Shown here piece after piece: positions 1 to 11,366 of a stretch of 64,000 nucleotides of DNA. The DNA comes from Erigeron canadensis (lineage: Eukaryota > Streptophyta > Magnoliopsida > Asterales > Asteraceae). Made by a program: the position numbers and the translations under genes. Every line of letters starts with the position of its first letter. The first letter of the stretch is position 1. Location: assembly GCF_010389155.1 (NCBI RefSeq), contig NC_057767.1, positions 8,663,765 through 8,727,764 on the forward strand, read 5' to 3'. Below the pieces are notes generated by a model. That model did no database searches and was not told the origin of the DNA. It saw only the letters and a program-made list of their open reading frames with translations.

Positions 1-330
1 TATGGATTCAACATAATAGGTTATACCCAGTCATAAGTAACGAACTGAAAATGCCACCTCTAGTATTAGTATAATTTCTATTGAAAGGATTAGGCACACC
101 TGCAAGACTATATACGGATAGAGTTAGATGGAAACCCAAATCGTATTACGAGTACTTCTCTCATGTTTTTCACATCATTACTAGTTCCGTTAACTTTATA
201 CTTCTGCCTAATGTAAGTTACACCATAAAGAAGTGCCCGCTTTCCTTTTCTCGGTTCCCACTTTTTTATTGACTCATGAGTTGACTTCTCATAGCTACTG
301 GGATTTGGAATAACTTAGAGAACTAAAATT
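1..330 (-). pseudogene. Decayed metacaspase exon 1 (tandem copy)
   Basis: On the minus strand this aligns base by base, with many substitutions and small gaps, to exon 1 and the start of intron 1 of the metacaspase at 5882-6257. Shared landmarks are the splice-donor region (about 85-110), the segment for the LKG..N motif and the segment for the KRALLCGV stretch. Similarity stops near 315-330, just before the truncated copia sequence. No full open frame remains. The rest of this copy would lie before the window. I infer a tandem duplicate of the metacaspase that was broken by a retroelement. Confidence 0.7.
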
Positions 331-363
331 TGGAATTTCTGGTGATTAAAACATGTTTGTAAG

Positions 364-1008
364 GTGAAAGTGACACAGACCGTGATTAAAACATGTTTGG
401 TCAGTCGTTATCAGGGAAATCCAGGTAAAGCTCATTGGGTAGCGGTTAAGAATATTCTCAAGTATCTGCGAAGGACTAAGGACTGGGTTCTAGTACTTGG
501 TGGTTGTGATACATTGAGAATAACTGGGTATAGTGACGCCAGCTTTCAAACAGATAGAGACAACTTTCGTTCCCAATTTGGTTGGGTCTTTACCTTAAAT
601 GGAGGAGCAATTACTTGGAAAAGTTCCAAGCAAAACACAGTGGCTGATTCTACTTGTGAATCAGAGTACATAGCGGTGAGCGAAGCATCAAAGGAGGCAA
701 TTTGGTTGAAGAACTTCATCGGAGATCTTGGAGTTGTGCCAACCATCAAGGAGCCAATGGGAATTTTCTGTGATAATGAAGGAGCGGTTGCATTGACAAA
801 GGAACCAAGAGATCATGGCAGATCTAGACATATCGACAGAAAATACCATTTTATCAGACACAAAATAGAAGAAGGTCACCTCGTAGTGAAGAGGGTTTCA
901 TCTGAAGGGAATCCTGCATATCCACTCACAAAGGGTCTGAGTAGGGTTAAACACAATCAGCATGCTAGGAGCATTGGGCTGAGAGATGATGTTAGTTTTA
1001 GTAGTTAG
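364..1008 (+). pseudogene. Ty1/copia Pol C-terminus (RNase H), 5'-truncated
   Basis: The 214-residue frame is the C-terminal end of a copia polyprotein. It starts in the connection region (SRYQGNPGKAHW, KNILKYLRRTKDW) and covers RNase H, with GYSDASF, TCESEYIAVSEASKEAIWL, the CDNEGAV motif and the RHIDRKYHFIR segment before the C-terminal tail. Gag, protease, integrase and most of the reverse transcriptase are missing, so the copy cannot move by itself. About 870 bp downstream come the polypurine tract and 3' LTR, in the order expected for copia. The left edge abuts the decayed metacaspase copy. Confidence 0.85.
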
Positions 1009-1877
1009 ATAGTTAGTTTGAAACTTATACAAATAAATGTGATTGACTTTTGGTGATTAAATAATAGATAATTATTTATGAGTTTGTTTACTACCTTTTG
1101 TCAATTGTTTATTATTGTGTTTCATTTTGCATGTTTTACTTCCCGAATAATTTGATTATTCGAATTCCACAGTCGATCATACTTTCGGAAGTAAGTAGTG
1201 AATAAAGACTGTCATGAATGGATTTGTAGATTGTCTAAAGAGTTTTAGACATAGCAATGGTATTGCTGCAATGTTCGTGAGTACTTTGAAATGGAGATTT
1301 AAGTATTGGATTAACCCATGGTCAGAGAATTACTTCATGGAATTTATCACGAGTAATTCTGAGACGATAATATCTTATAATCTTTAAATGGAGATATATG
1401 AGTTGTGATTTACGAGTCAGTTGTGCATTGATAATATGTAAACGCATCAGTAACTTGATGTTATAAAACGTATTGTTGTGCATGATTTGATGAATAAATG
1501 GTGCAAGCATATAAGTCAAAGTTTATTCGTTCCTTTTGCCCTAACGGGAAAAGCGATATCTTTGGGCCCCTCGATGATTTGATGTTGACATATAGTGTCG
1601 GGCCCGACCAGGACTAAATTGATGTGTTCAATTAGAAGTTCTATGTCATTACAAATCAGAAATCGAGAAACAACGTACTGGACAATGAGATTGATTATGT
1701 TCCATGTCTCATGTTCAAATGATATCTTGTAGAACGAAGGATTATATGATCTCTTATCTAAGGACACGTAACTAACTAGGTTAGAGTTCGACAACGGCTT
1801 TTGGAGGCTACAATTTGCTGATCAATTAGGCAGTTATATTGGCAATAATAATTATTAGACTTATCCAAGTGGGAGAC
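1009..1877 (+). other. Copia 3' untranslated region and polypurine tract
   Basis: This is non-coding sequence between the Pol stop codon and the 3' LTR. It ends in the purine-rich tract AGTGGGAGAC (1868-1877), the usual primer for plus-strand synthesis in copia elements. The small frames here have no recognisable content. Confidence 0.65.
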
Positions 1878-2256
1878 TGTTGGATTAGGTGTCTAAGCCA
1901 TAACTATAATTGATAAAAGCACAGTCCTTTTGGGTTGCCCTCGAGACTCAAATAGAATAGAAGCAATAAAGGAGAAGAAAATTTCTTTTGAGAAATTTGT
2001 TCCACATCGGTGGGATAGGAAAACTATGGAGGCTATCTAAGGCTATATATAAGGCCTTAGGGATTCATTCTTTTTGCACATTCTTGGCTTGAGTATTCGC
2101 CTCCTTCTTTCTCCTCTTGAAAGAACTCTTCTATAGTTCATCCACACTTAGTTATTATTTTTTGAGTCGCCGGGTGTGATTCCATTAGAGGCACGACATT
2201 TGTGGTGCTTGCTTCCAAGAGATTCGGAGGGATAATTTTAGTTGTTTACTATAACA
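1878..2256 (+). repeat. 3' LTR of the truncated copia element
   Basis: Starts TGTTGGATTA directly after the polypurine tract and ends near TACTATAACA, giving TGTT...AACA ends over 379 bp. A TATA-like motif (ctatatataagg, about 2042-2053) marks a likely LTR promoter. The right boundary is inferred from the terminal inverted bases. No matching 5' LTR is in the window because the element is truncated on the left. Confidence 0.65.
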
Positions 2257-2960
2257 ACTAAAAGGTATGTTATTTATTCATTTATTTTCTTTAGTAAGTT
2301 TTGATTATTTATTAGAGTATTAGAATTCAATAGTGAAAACATAGATCCTGTTTTAAGAAACCTAAAATTTATAAATGTCCAAAAGGAGTCTGAAATTCAA
2401 TTTATAACTTTTAGGTTACTGTTTTTTTTGGCAATTTTCCCTTCTTGTTTATGCCCGTTAGTTTTTCACGCGTCTACAACTGTTGCCACTTCACTCAAAT
2501 GAAAATAATCTGGTTGACGTAAAGTTAAATCAGATATGATTCATATTTAGAAAATATAAAAGCCTTAAAAAACCATTCTTTTGGTTAAGTTTTTCAACCG
2601 CTCTTTATATTCTTCGAGCACTATTAGTCTATCACTTTATATCATAAAGTTAACTAAAGTTGGTTTCTTATAGTAGTTAGTCTTTTGCTGACTAGCACTA
2701 GTATAATTGCCTCATTTGACATTAACTAAGCCAAAAACAACAAATTTGATTCGACATGATAAGTAGTTACCTAAGAATAGTGAAACGAATCTATTATTAG
2801 TTGCCCTTTTCATACATTCAGATAAAGAAGCAGATGCCCATGGCACTCACAAATAACACATCAAACCAAACAAAATAGAATTAACACCCGATGTGGTAAA
2901 AAGAATTCCCTATACATTAGTACAACCCGCTTTTAACCTGGATGTAAGTGTACTGCGGGA
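2257..2960. repeat. Metacaspase upstream flank, tandem-duplicated copy
   Basis: Bases about 2445-2680 match 6575-6800 at clear but diverged identity. Both contain a TTAGT(C/T)TTTCACGCGTCTAC landmark and a downstream AAAGTTAAC. This is the upstream flank of the decayed metacaspase copy, so the duplicated unit covers gene and flank. Bases 2257-2440 and 2680-2960 show no recognisable feature. Confidence 0.6.
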
Positions 2961-2968
2961 GACCTCAT

Positions 2969-3060
2969 GTATCTATAAGTTTGTAAGAATAGATGATTAT
3001 AGTTGATGTCTGGGAACACTCTTCAGATTCTGAAAGCTGGATTTGGATACACATCCGTTT
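2969..3060 (-). CDS. Possible last exon of the metacaspase
   Basis: A short minus-strand frame here reads QIQLSESEECSQTS and runs to a stop near 2969. Type I metacaspases commonly end with a Q-E-P-x-L-(S/T)-S-S-E-E-F-D-like tail, and the QLSESEE part resembles it. It lies downstream of exon 4 in gene order, beyond the LINE insertion. The acceptor site and joining phase are not settled, and the last residues do not match the family ending, so decay is possible. Confidence 0.35.
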
Positions 3061-3329
3061 TATTGCAAAGTTAGCTTTGGGGCTCCTTGGTGTGATGAAA
3101 TTATAATACAAACGGCTCGTTTAGATCAAATACTTTCGAAGATGATAGCAGGGGTTCCTGAATGTTCAATAAGCCCATAGGAATATAGGATCAGTAAGTA
3201 TACCCTGGATCTACCTTTTTGCAGCATAAAGATCAGAAAAAACGTTTAATAAACAATAAATGCCCATTGTATGTTAGATTTGAAACACGAAAGTATTATG
3301 TTTGAACCTCAAACAAGTCAAAAGAAGAC

Positions 3330-4188
3330 TTACAGACATGGTTTCTTGTAAATAGGTTGGCTATGGGGGTGAATGGTACTCAATGTATATGGGAATGGCG
3401 GAGAGCTTTTACAACCCAACTAGAGATGGATGAGTTTCATAACCTATGTTTGCTTTTAAACCAGGTCACTCTTAATACTAGAGTTGATGCCTGGTGTTGG
3501 GAGATTGATGCAAATCGGGGTTTCTCAGTAAAATCAGCGAGGCGCCTGTTATGTTCTACCTCTCTTTCATCTAATCTGGATGTTTCCCTTGGACTAACTG
3601 GCTTCCCCTCAAAGTGAATGTTTTCGGATGGAGAGCTCTGATGGACCGCTTACCTACTAGACTTGCACTCTTGAGGCGTAATGTTCAAGTGGAGTCCTTT
3701 CTTTGTCCTTTCTGTGAGGAGGATTCAGAAACTTTGGATCACATTTCTAACGGGTTGTGGCATGCTATAGAAGTTTGGTGTCATCTATCACCCATCATTG
3801 TTTTCTCTACTAAGGACCTTATTTTCTTGCATAAAACCATTAATGGGTCAAAGATCCGTAAGTCTATGGTGCAGGCGGTAATTTTATTGTCGTGTTGGGC
3901 AATTTGGAAGGCCCGAAACAACTTGATCTTTAATCACAAGAAGGCTGAGATCTCTCATATTCTGGGAGAGATCAAGTCCCTCGGTTATCTTTGGGTGAGA
4001 CATCGAGCTAAGAAAGTGGTGTTCAATGAAGCTCAATGGAATGATTTCTCTTTTCTGTAACTTTATTTTTTTGAACTTTGTTATTTGATTGTATCTGTAC
4101 GGTTAATTCTAGCGTCTTGCTAGTATGATAATGAAATATCGCCTTTCCAAAAAAAAAATAAATAAATAAAAAAAAAAAGAAAAAAAAG
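3330..4188 (+). mobile_element. 5'-truncated LINE (non-LTR retrotransposon) 3' end
   Basis: Two adjacent frames (3357-3617 and 3614-4060) together encode the end of a plant LINE reverse-transcriptase protein: a DAWCWEIDANRGFSVKSARRLL segment, then the zf-RVT region (NVFGWRALMDRLPTRLALLRR, CPFCEEDSETLDHI) and the SCWAIWKARNNLIF tail. They are joined by a one-base frame shift near 3612. A poly(A)-rich tail at 4149-4188 ends the element. Endonuclease and most of the RT are missing, typical of 5' truncation during target-primed insertion. The tail ends about 14 bp from the metacaspase exon 4 splice donor, so the LINE lies inside that gene's intron 4, in opposite orientation. I found no clear target-site duplication. 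Confidence 0.8.
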
Positions 4189-4201
4189 AATCAGTTCTCA
4201 C

Positions 4202-6257
4202 CTGTAGTCTGTTACGGTGAAATATCCCTCGAAGACTGAAACATTTTTGTCTGGCAACCAAAATATCTCTATGCATAGAAGCCAAGAGACTAGCATAAGT
4301 CAGTCTTGTGTTCCCCCAAACTGCCTTTCTGAAAATGTAAGTCATAGCACCTTCCATTTGCTTTCCATCGTTTGAGTAAGCCTGCACCAAGTGAATAATA
4401 GTTTCAAAACCAAAATGTCAAATTGATTTAAGTAAACCAGAAAATGCACTAGTGAATAAGATTTACTCACAGATGTATCTACAGCAAGTTGATTATCTTC
4501 GCACGCACTGATAGAAATGGCGTGTCCTCCACTAGTACCTTTGTAAAAACCAGAAGGAGGGTTGTTATCTAACCAATCATACCTGTCCGATTAACAAAAA
4601 AAATTACTATCAAGACCGGTAGTAAGAAACAATCTGCCTTCAATATTAGAGTTGGTAACATCAACCCAAATATTTATCAATGATCATTTAAGGTTTTATA
4701 ATACCTCTGATGTGTCAAATGTTTAAAAAATGGATTTGCTAAAAAGGAAACAGGTAAATGGGTCAAACGTGTTGAAGGTCTTTAAAGTTTGTATTTTTTG
4801 AACCACTAGGGAGGTGGTCGATCGATTGGTAAGGACTTGTGCATCTCAATGTAGAAGTCACAAGCTATATCTTTAGCCTAAACTCTCTAGCAAAGCGAAT
4901 CGCTTGGGATTAGTCTACTCGCAATGCAGGTAGGATTGCCCAAGCTTTAAGAGGCCAAAAAAAGTATATTTTCTGGACAAAACCTCGTAAAGCATATTAT
5001 TATTATTATTATTGTTATACTGTAGCTATTGTTATCATATTTGACGCACTAACTGTTTGTAATATATTTTTTGACACTGCCTTTCATGACAACTAACCAA
5101 TTTGACCCGTTACCCATCCCACCCATTTTGTCACATCTATAATATATTCATATACATGCTTAATGAGACATACTCGTTTCTGCTATAGGCATATGGTAGA
5201 TCAAGAATTGTTCCACTATGACAAGCGTCGATGATCGCATGAAGTTTGACATCTTTTTTGAGAGGTCTAACAATGGTATCATTGATCTCGTTATCATCAA
5301 TCATTCCTGCAGTCCTAAAATCTAAAGGACATATTGTTTCGTCAAACCCATCAATCTCATCATCAAAAAGGTCAGGTTGCCTTAACCCATGACCTGAAAA
5401 ATAGAACACTAGCGAGTCCCCTTTGTGGTTATCCTGTACAAGAAACCTCAAAGCTTCTTGAATATTTCTTTTTGTTGGATGAGGGTACGAGTCCATTTCT
5501 GCAAGTCATATCAAAATGTCAATCACGTGATTCTAATCAAACGTTAATTACTCCATGGAATGTTTAGATAGTGTATCCATAATCAACAGTTGTGGCAAAT
5601 TGGGCGGGTCAGGCAATAGGTCAAAACTGGTGACTATTAGTCAAACGGGGCAGGTTAGAGTGACCTGAAGCATTTTCTGTCTAAATTTATAAGTTCATAA
5701 ATAACTAGTATGTCACTTATGATAAGAAAATAAAGTGCATTGCTTTAGCAAGGATATAGTTTTTTCTTAGAAATATATTGTGCATTCAGTTTAATCAAAA
5801 ATAACCATTCGTAAGCAATATACTGAAAACCCCATCTCTAGAATGATGCGATGCAAGTCATACTGAAAAGATTAGGAATACCTGCAAGAATATGGATAGA
5901 GCGACTTGGAAACCCAAACCGTTTTATTAGTAGATCTTGCATGCTTATCACGTCATTGTTAGGTCCTTTAAGTTTATACTTCTGTCTTTCATAAGTTACA
6001 CCACAAAGAAGTGCACGCTTTCCTTTTGTTCTTTCCCAGTTTCTTATTGCCTCAAGGGTTGAATCCTCAGGACTACTCATTGATCTGGGAATTGGCATAT
6101 CTCCTCTATGAAACATCTTTTTAAGGTGACTACCAAGACCCTTTGTATCACTAACAAACTTAGCACGCTCTCGTCTTGATTCTATGTGTGTGTCTCCATC
6201 ATTTGAAACAAATTCTTGACATTCAGAGCAGCAGGTACGATCAGTGGCTGAAGACAT
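4202..6257 (-). CDS. Type I metacaspase, four supported exons
   Basis: Metacaspases are Arg/Lys-specific cysteine proteases linked to cell death and proteostasis. Exons 6257-5882, 5498-5174, 4582-4471 and 4381-4202 join in frame with GT-AG sites to give 331 codons. The N-terminal 70 residues have CCSECQ but no typical LSD1 zinc finger. The caspase-like p20 domain follows: KRALLCGVTYERQKYKLKGP, then PTKRNIQEAL, then catalytic His in FSGHG (about residue 162) and catalytic Cys in DACHSG (about residue 218). The p10 part has YKGTSGG-type and SACEDNQ motifs (as KGTSGGHAISISACEDNQ), then EGAMTYIFRKAV. Both catalytic residues are kept. Exon 4 ends at a GTGAGA donor just before the LINE tail; the last exon may be at 2969-3060. 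The start is the first ATG of the exon 1 frame. A decayed tandem copy lies at 1-330. Confidence 0.85.
4640..5136. other. Metacaspase intron 2 with a short repeat
   Basis: Intron between exons 2 and 3. It contains a possible degenerate tRNA-derived SINE at about 4808-4960 (a box-A-like GATTGGTAAGG, no good box B) and a short (ATT)n tract at about 4999-5014. No coding content is seen. Confidence 0.4.
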
Positions 6258-7660
6258 GGCAATTTTATAAGGTGATGTTATATAATCAAAAGAACTACAA
6301 ACTCAGTTAGATGAAGTAAATGAAAAGAATGCTTTTGTGATTGTAAAACTAATGTGCATATATACACACATAACTCATGAGGATCAGTAGTTTACAAGTA
6401 TAAAAGGGAACCTGATTCGCCTACATATGTCCCTTCTCTTTATTGAAGCATCAGATTCGGTTTACATATTGAAGATGATACCAATCAACAAGGAGATAGA
6501 GACAATCATGGGGACCCATCCAGTGCATTCAAGATCATAAATGTCTGCGGATGTTACTGCTAAAGCACTTTTTATGATTTTTGTTTATGCGCGTTAGTCT
6601 TTCACGCGTCTACTACACCTATTGTCAACTCACTCAAGCGACAGAATGATCTGTTTGACATAAAATTACATCAGATGCGATTCATATTCAGAAACATACA
6701 AAAGCCATGAAAAACGATTTTATAGTTATGTCTTTGAACGGCTCTTTTTATTCTATGAGAACTATTAAGCTATTTCTACATATTTTAAAGTTAACCAAAG
6801 TAAAGGTCTCTCACTAGGAGTACTTCTACGATACATCATTTAACATATAGAATACTGAGTGTCGTAAATGAAATCATGTTCAATGTGCACAAAACTTGTA
6901 TCAGATTCCATCATAAGTACACAGCATATATTGTAGTCGTAGATCTCTTGCATGACTCGTTTTGCCACTGTTTCAACGCGTGCTGTGTCTTTGTGACTCT
7001 ATTTATCGAAAGACATGAAGTAGCGGAAAATGCACGCATTGAACATGGTGATCATGAAATAGTTTGATTTCCCTAGCTACTAGTCTTATTAGGTACTAAC
7101 AAGCATTGCATTGTGCCGATGTTCCAAGTTGAACATGCATTTGCGATACATTCACTACATGTTAAAATTATTGCTATGCACATTATTATTATTCCTAAAG
7201 CATATTATTATTATTGTTATAATATTACATGGATAACTAGATCAAGGTCTCCCCTATTTGCATGTTAGAATTATTGCTATGCACATTACCTATCATAATT
7301 CGCGGATCGCGATGTCTTGTCGTATTTAACGTTAGATATATAGGTATTAATGAGAGTAATGTGTACCTAAAGATCGATCGAATGGCATCTCGGATTGGAC
7401 GAATAAAGATAACTTACTCGGTAACTCGGAGTAGTGGTAATGATACTCTTAGGAAATTGCCTTACGGATTAGTGTAGTGCTTTCCAATTACACTTCTCTC
7501 AGAACGATACTTGTATTGTCCTTGTCACTATATCAAGAGATTCAAAGCGCTTAATAACGCTTTATTGGTATTTTGAAGGACCTGCTATAAATAAACGTTG
7601 ATATGTTACACGATGACCACAACAATTTGCAAAACTAAATTAAAATAATATATAACCCAT
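6258..7660. other. Metacaspase upstream region, no gene
   Basis: Contains the promoter side of the minus-strand metacaspase and the flank (6575-6800) that is duplicated at 2445-2680. Two GCATATTATTATTATT-like stretches occur near 7180-7210. Small open frames at 6876-7067 and 7262-7477 have no family-like content and look like chance frames. Confidence 0.5.
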
Positions 7661-8454
7661 AAAAACATGTTAATATCAGATTACATCGTTTACATCAAAG
7701 ACTATACGAAAATAAGAACGATGGCCCATTTAAGGGAACGCATCCAGTGGTCCATTTTGTCTTTTACTTGTAGATCTAGAAACAATAACAAGGTCCAGAA
7801 AAATATATGTATGTGGTCTTGGGCCGAAATGGCTGGTATCCGGTGGACCAGAGACGGTATAAACGATACATATTTTACGATAGATTTTGGGGTCGCTTAT
7901 TGTAATTGTTTTGGACTTTCGTGTGCAAATGAATCATTTTATTCGAATATTACTTCTCTCTTTTTTTTATTTTTATTTTTTTTTATCGAAAGATAAATTT
8001 GTTTTTACTTTTGGTTTGTTGAAAAATAAAGGTACATTTCGACAAGATGTGTATATAACATTTATGGGAGAATCAAATTGCAGCAAACTGGCTTTTGGGC
8101 CATCCAATTACCGTCTTATCATGCCCCAACGTCATTACTATTCTATCATTCACCGGCCACAACTCCGAACCGCCACCACTGGAGATCAAGATTTGTATGT
8201 GTATGTTTTGATTTTTAGAAGATGTCATGAATATATTTATTGGTTATGTAGTTTTTTTTAGAAGATGGTATGATTTTTTGTTGGAATTAGTATATTTTTG
8301 TTAGTACGAAAATGTCTATGTACCGTAGTCCTTCGAAAATCACAATTTTAGTCCCTCTAGCAAAATCACTACCTAAATCCTCCTTGTAGTCGTTTTTCAG
8401 TCCATGCCATTATAGCTTATCCATTTAAGGGCCATCAAGTGACTTGCACACATT

Positions 8455-9400
8455 GGCGCTTTATAGCGTCCTAGTCTTCAGGCCCGTCCGATAAAAAGAT
8501 AGTCTTAAAATATAAATATCAAAAGTAAATATCAAAATAATAAATAACAAAACAGGTGAAAAATAACAAAACATGAACAAAACAAATTTAAAATAAATAA
8601 ACTCTTTTGTAGTAGAAAAAGAAGCCATAATCAAACTACAATTGACAACAAACTAAATCAAAAGAGATAAAAATAACAATAACATAACAATTTAATACCA
8701 AATAATAAACAAACACGAACAAAATACCAAAAATAAAATTAAAGTGATATAAAAAAACCGTATGTTTTTTTTGTTTAGAAATTTACTGAACTTGATTTGT
8801 TTATCAAAGATAGGAAAGAGAGAAATAATATGAATGAGAATAATTAATAAAAATTTAGGTTGTAGATATTATAATTTTTATAAAACTTGTATATATATTT
8901 ATTGGGAAAGTTTTAGAAATATATTATATATGTTTAAAATTTAAAAAGATTTGTTTTGATAGAAAAAGATTTATAAAAGAGTTTTAAATATAATTATATA
9001 TTTAATAAGAAAATAAAAAAAAAGAGCTACAGTAATTATGAGAGAGTTTTAAGTTTAAAAAGGGCTTTAAGGGATGCCAAGTATACCTGAACCTGCTTTT
9101 TTAGTTATAATATAGATAAGAACTAGACATGGGCCTAAGGTCCCCATAATAATAAGGCCTCCAATTTGAATTAAAATAAAATTTTATTTTATTGTTTTTT
9201 ACATGAAAGTTAGGTAATTATCAAATTCATATATTTTAATAGTTAAGGCTATTTTTATAATAAATAAAATAAAAAATCTACATTCTTTATTGAATATGTA
9301 AATAAACATTTCAAAAAATCCAGAAAGTAACATATACATATAAAGAAATTTTTTTGTTAGAATTTAAAAGAAAAACCCCGAAAATTGGTGTCGTTTAGAG
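8455..9400. other. AT-rich block absent from duplication arm B
   Basis: This block interrupts arm A where arm B has only about 150 unrelated bases. It is very A-rich (AATAACAAAACA-type runs at 8520-8750) with GC-rich edges near 8480 (GGCCCGTCCG) and 9420 (AAGCCGGCGCTG). I cannot assign it to a transposon family, because no clean terminal repeats were found. Confidence 0.4.
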
Positions 9401-9881
9401 CCACCAAAAAGGTTAAGCCGGCGCTGCTTGCACATGAGAATGCTTTTGTCATTTTACTTTTTTTTTTTTCAAAATTTCATATTATTTTTTTACCCATATT
9501 CATTTTCATACATGTAGTAATTCCAAACAAATTCCATACAAAAAATCATACCATCTTAACATTTACAAATATCATATGAAATATGATACACACATTCCAT
9601 GCAGCTTTAAGTCAAAGATTGGTTTAATTGGACGGAAAGAACATTTTGTTTTTGGGTAGAACAAGTCGGTATTATTTGAGACACTTGTGTCCTTAAAATA
9701 ATTAAGGTGGGGAACATAAGGCAGTAGTCTTGTGTCAAAAAGTCCAAGATATACAAATTGGGAGTGATATTTGTACAACAAAATTTAGCTATTTACAACA
9801 AAGGTATAATATTGTATTACGCAGTGTGCAACTATATTATGCAGGATTTGTTGTATATGACTAAAATTTGTTGTTGCAATA

Positions 9882-10850
9882 TGTTAGGTCCAGTTTAAGC
9901 TATAAACTGGAGCTCTCCAGCGACATCTGGAGAGCATGCAGAATTGTCCGAAATATTAGAAGTCCAGTTGCATTGTACAGTTTTAGCAACTGATGACTTT
10001 CTCCAGTTGAGATCTGAAGACTAGAATCTGAAGACCTTCCAGTTGAAGTCAAAGACAACAAATGGAAGACAGAGATTGACAATGGCAGCGAAGCCCAGTT
10101 GACAATCTACCAGATCAATCAACTGGAGAATCCTCCAGTGTAAATGCTCTTACAAAGCTTTACACTGATTACGAGGAGGACCTTTTACACTACATCCTTT
10201 TAACCGGACAATAATATTGTCTCTAGATAAAAGTACAAAGATGTAGAGTGGTTGAATAAAGTAATCTTTTGTCTTACTTTATTTAGCACACACAAAGAAT
10301 TATTTAACAATACTTTTGTGTGCTGTCAACCATATTTGTACGTCGAAGTTGAGATCCCTATACTCAATCTTCGACTATAAATAGAGGTCCTTGCACAAGC
10401 ATTTTCACAACTTTGCAAATACATATATTCTGCAATATTGGTGAACTTGTGCAATATTCTCTCAATCGCAAAGAGGAACATTTCACAACTTTAAGTGTTT
10501 CGATTGTTAAGGAGAATTTCCAAGTTTAGATCAATTGTATTTCATGGGTTGTTAGGATATTTACATTCTTGTATTATCTTGGTTCCGCAACAACCTTGTA
10601 TTTTATTTAAACAATCAATAAATAAAATACAATTGAAAATTACATATTGTCTCACCAATTTATATACTTGTCATTTATATTATTGCATTGTATTACACAT
10701 TCTGTCACCTTAATACATTAACTCCAGTTAACCTGGTACACAATCAATCTAAACTGGTCATATCCAGATTAATTGATTGTGTTGCAAAGTTCACTCACCA
10801 TCGACATAGAGGTGTCTTCAGCACCCATCTAGTAATAGTTGGGACTTACA
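9882..10850 (+). mobile_element. Solo LTR inserted in MITE 1
   Basis: The 969-bp sequence starts TGTTAGGTCC and ends GGGACTTACA, with TG...CA ends. It is bounded by a perfect 5-bp duplication CAATA (9877-9881 and 10851-10855). An internal TATA box (CTATAAATAGAGG, about 10375-10387) and a downstream AATAAA-type signal in CAATCAATAAATAAAATAC support LTR identity. No internal retrotransposon coding remains, so recombination between two LTRs probably left a solo copy. It may be copia-type, judged only from its length and terminus. Confidence 0.8.
10375..10387 (+). promoter_or_regulatory. TATA box of the solo LTR
   Basis: CTATAAATAGAGG is a strong plant TATA context within the LTR, about 240 bp upstream of the poly(A)-signal-like region. 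Confidence 0.6.
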
Positions 10851-10878
10851 CAATATCACTTCCCTATACAAATTAAAG

Positions 10879-11011
10879 GGAAGTGATAAATCTACAATAA
10901 CTATTAGCCATCTACAACAAATGTACATGTTTTACTGCACACAGTTTACAACTGCGTAAAACATACATTGTTGTGGATGACAAATAGTTATTGTAGATAT
11001 ATCATTCCCCC
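10879..11011. mobile_element. MITE 2, same family as MITE 1
   Basis: A 133-bp near-perfect palindromic element: GGAAGTGATAAATCTACAAT at the left and GGGGGAATGATATATCTACA read inward from the right. Flanked by a perfect 9-bp duplication AAATTAAAG (10870-10878 and 11012-11020). It inserted immediately next to MITE 1, overlapping MITE 1's right target duplication. Arm B lacks it. Confidence 0.85.
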
Positions 11012-11149
11012 AAATTAAAGTCCAGGTGAGAGTCTTATAGACTGTAAATTGACCTTCTTTCATCAGTTAAACTATTAAAGACAAAATTAAAATCTGGTTG
11101 GGTATATGAATAAATATCATTTTATTAGTTAGACTAAAAGGAGTGAGGC

Positions 11150-11331
11150 AAGCTCTTATGAAGGGGACTTCTGCCATGTGGCGTCACGTAAGCAAGAAGA
11201 ATTTGGTAGGAAAATGGGGGAGGGGGACTATCCATGGAGGGGGGGACTTGTGACATGTGTCTCCCTCCACTTTTTTTTTTTTTTTTTACTTTTTACTTTT
11301 TCTTTATTTTTTTACCTTTTTTACTCCAAAA

Positions 11332-11366
<35 letters not shown>

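Larger units (their letters stand above)
9760..10864. mobile_element. MITE 1 (MULE-like), interrupted by a solo LTR
   Basis: Outer parts 9760-9881 and 10856-10864 form a 131-bp element with terminal inverted repeats: GGGAGTGATATTTGTACAAC at the left and GGGAAGTGATATTGCAACAA read inward from the right. It is flanked by a perfect 10-bp duplication, TATACAAATT, at 9750-9759 and 10865-10874. Arm B at 27063-27075 has this site unoccupied. A 9-10 bp duplication suggests Mutator-like mobilisation. The solo LTR at 9882-10850 lies inside it. Confidence 0.8.
7667..11140 (+). repeat. Direct segmental duplication, arm A
   Basis: Blocks at 7685-7960, 8275-8445, 9425-9759 and 11012-11110 match, in the same order and orientation, blocks at 26050-26370, 26430-26590, 26750-27070 and 27070-27180. 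Landmarks include AAAATAAGAACGATGGCCCA, ATTAGTATATTTTTGTTAGT and AAAAAGTCCAAGATATACAA. Arm A carries extra sequence at about 8455-9400 and 9760-11011 that arm B lacks. Neither arm has a convincing gene. Confidence 0.8.
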
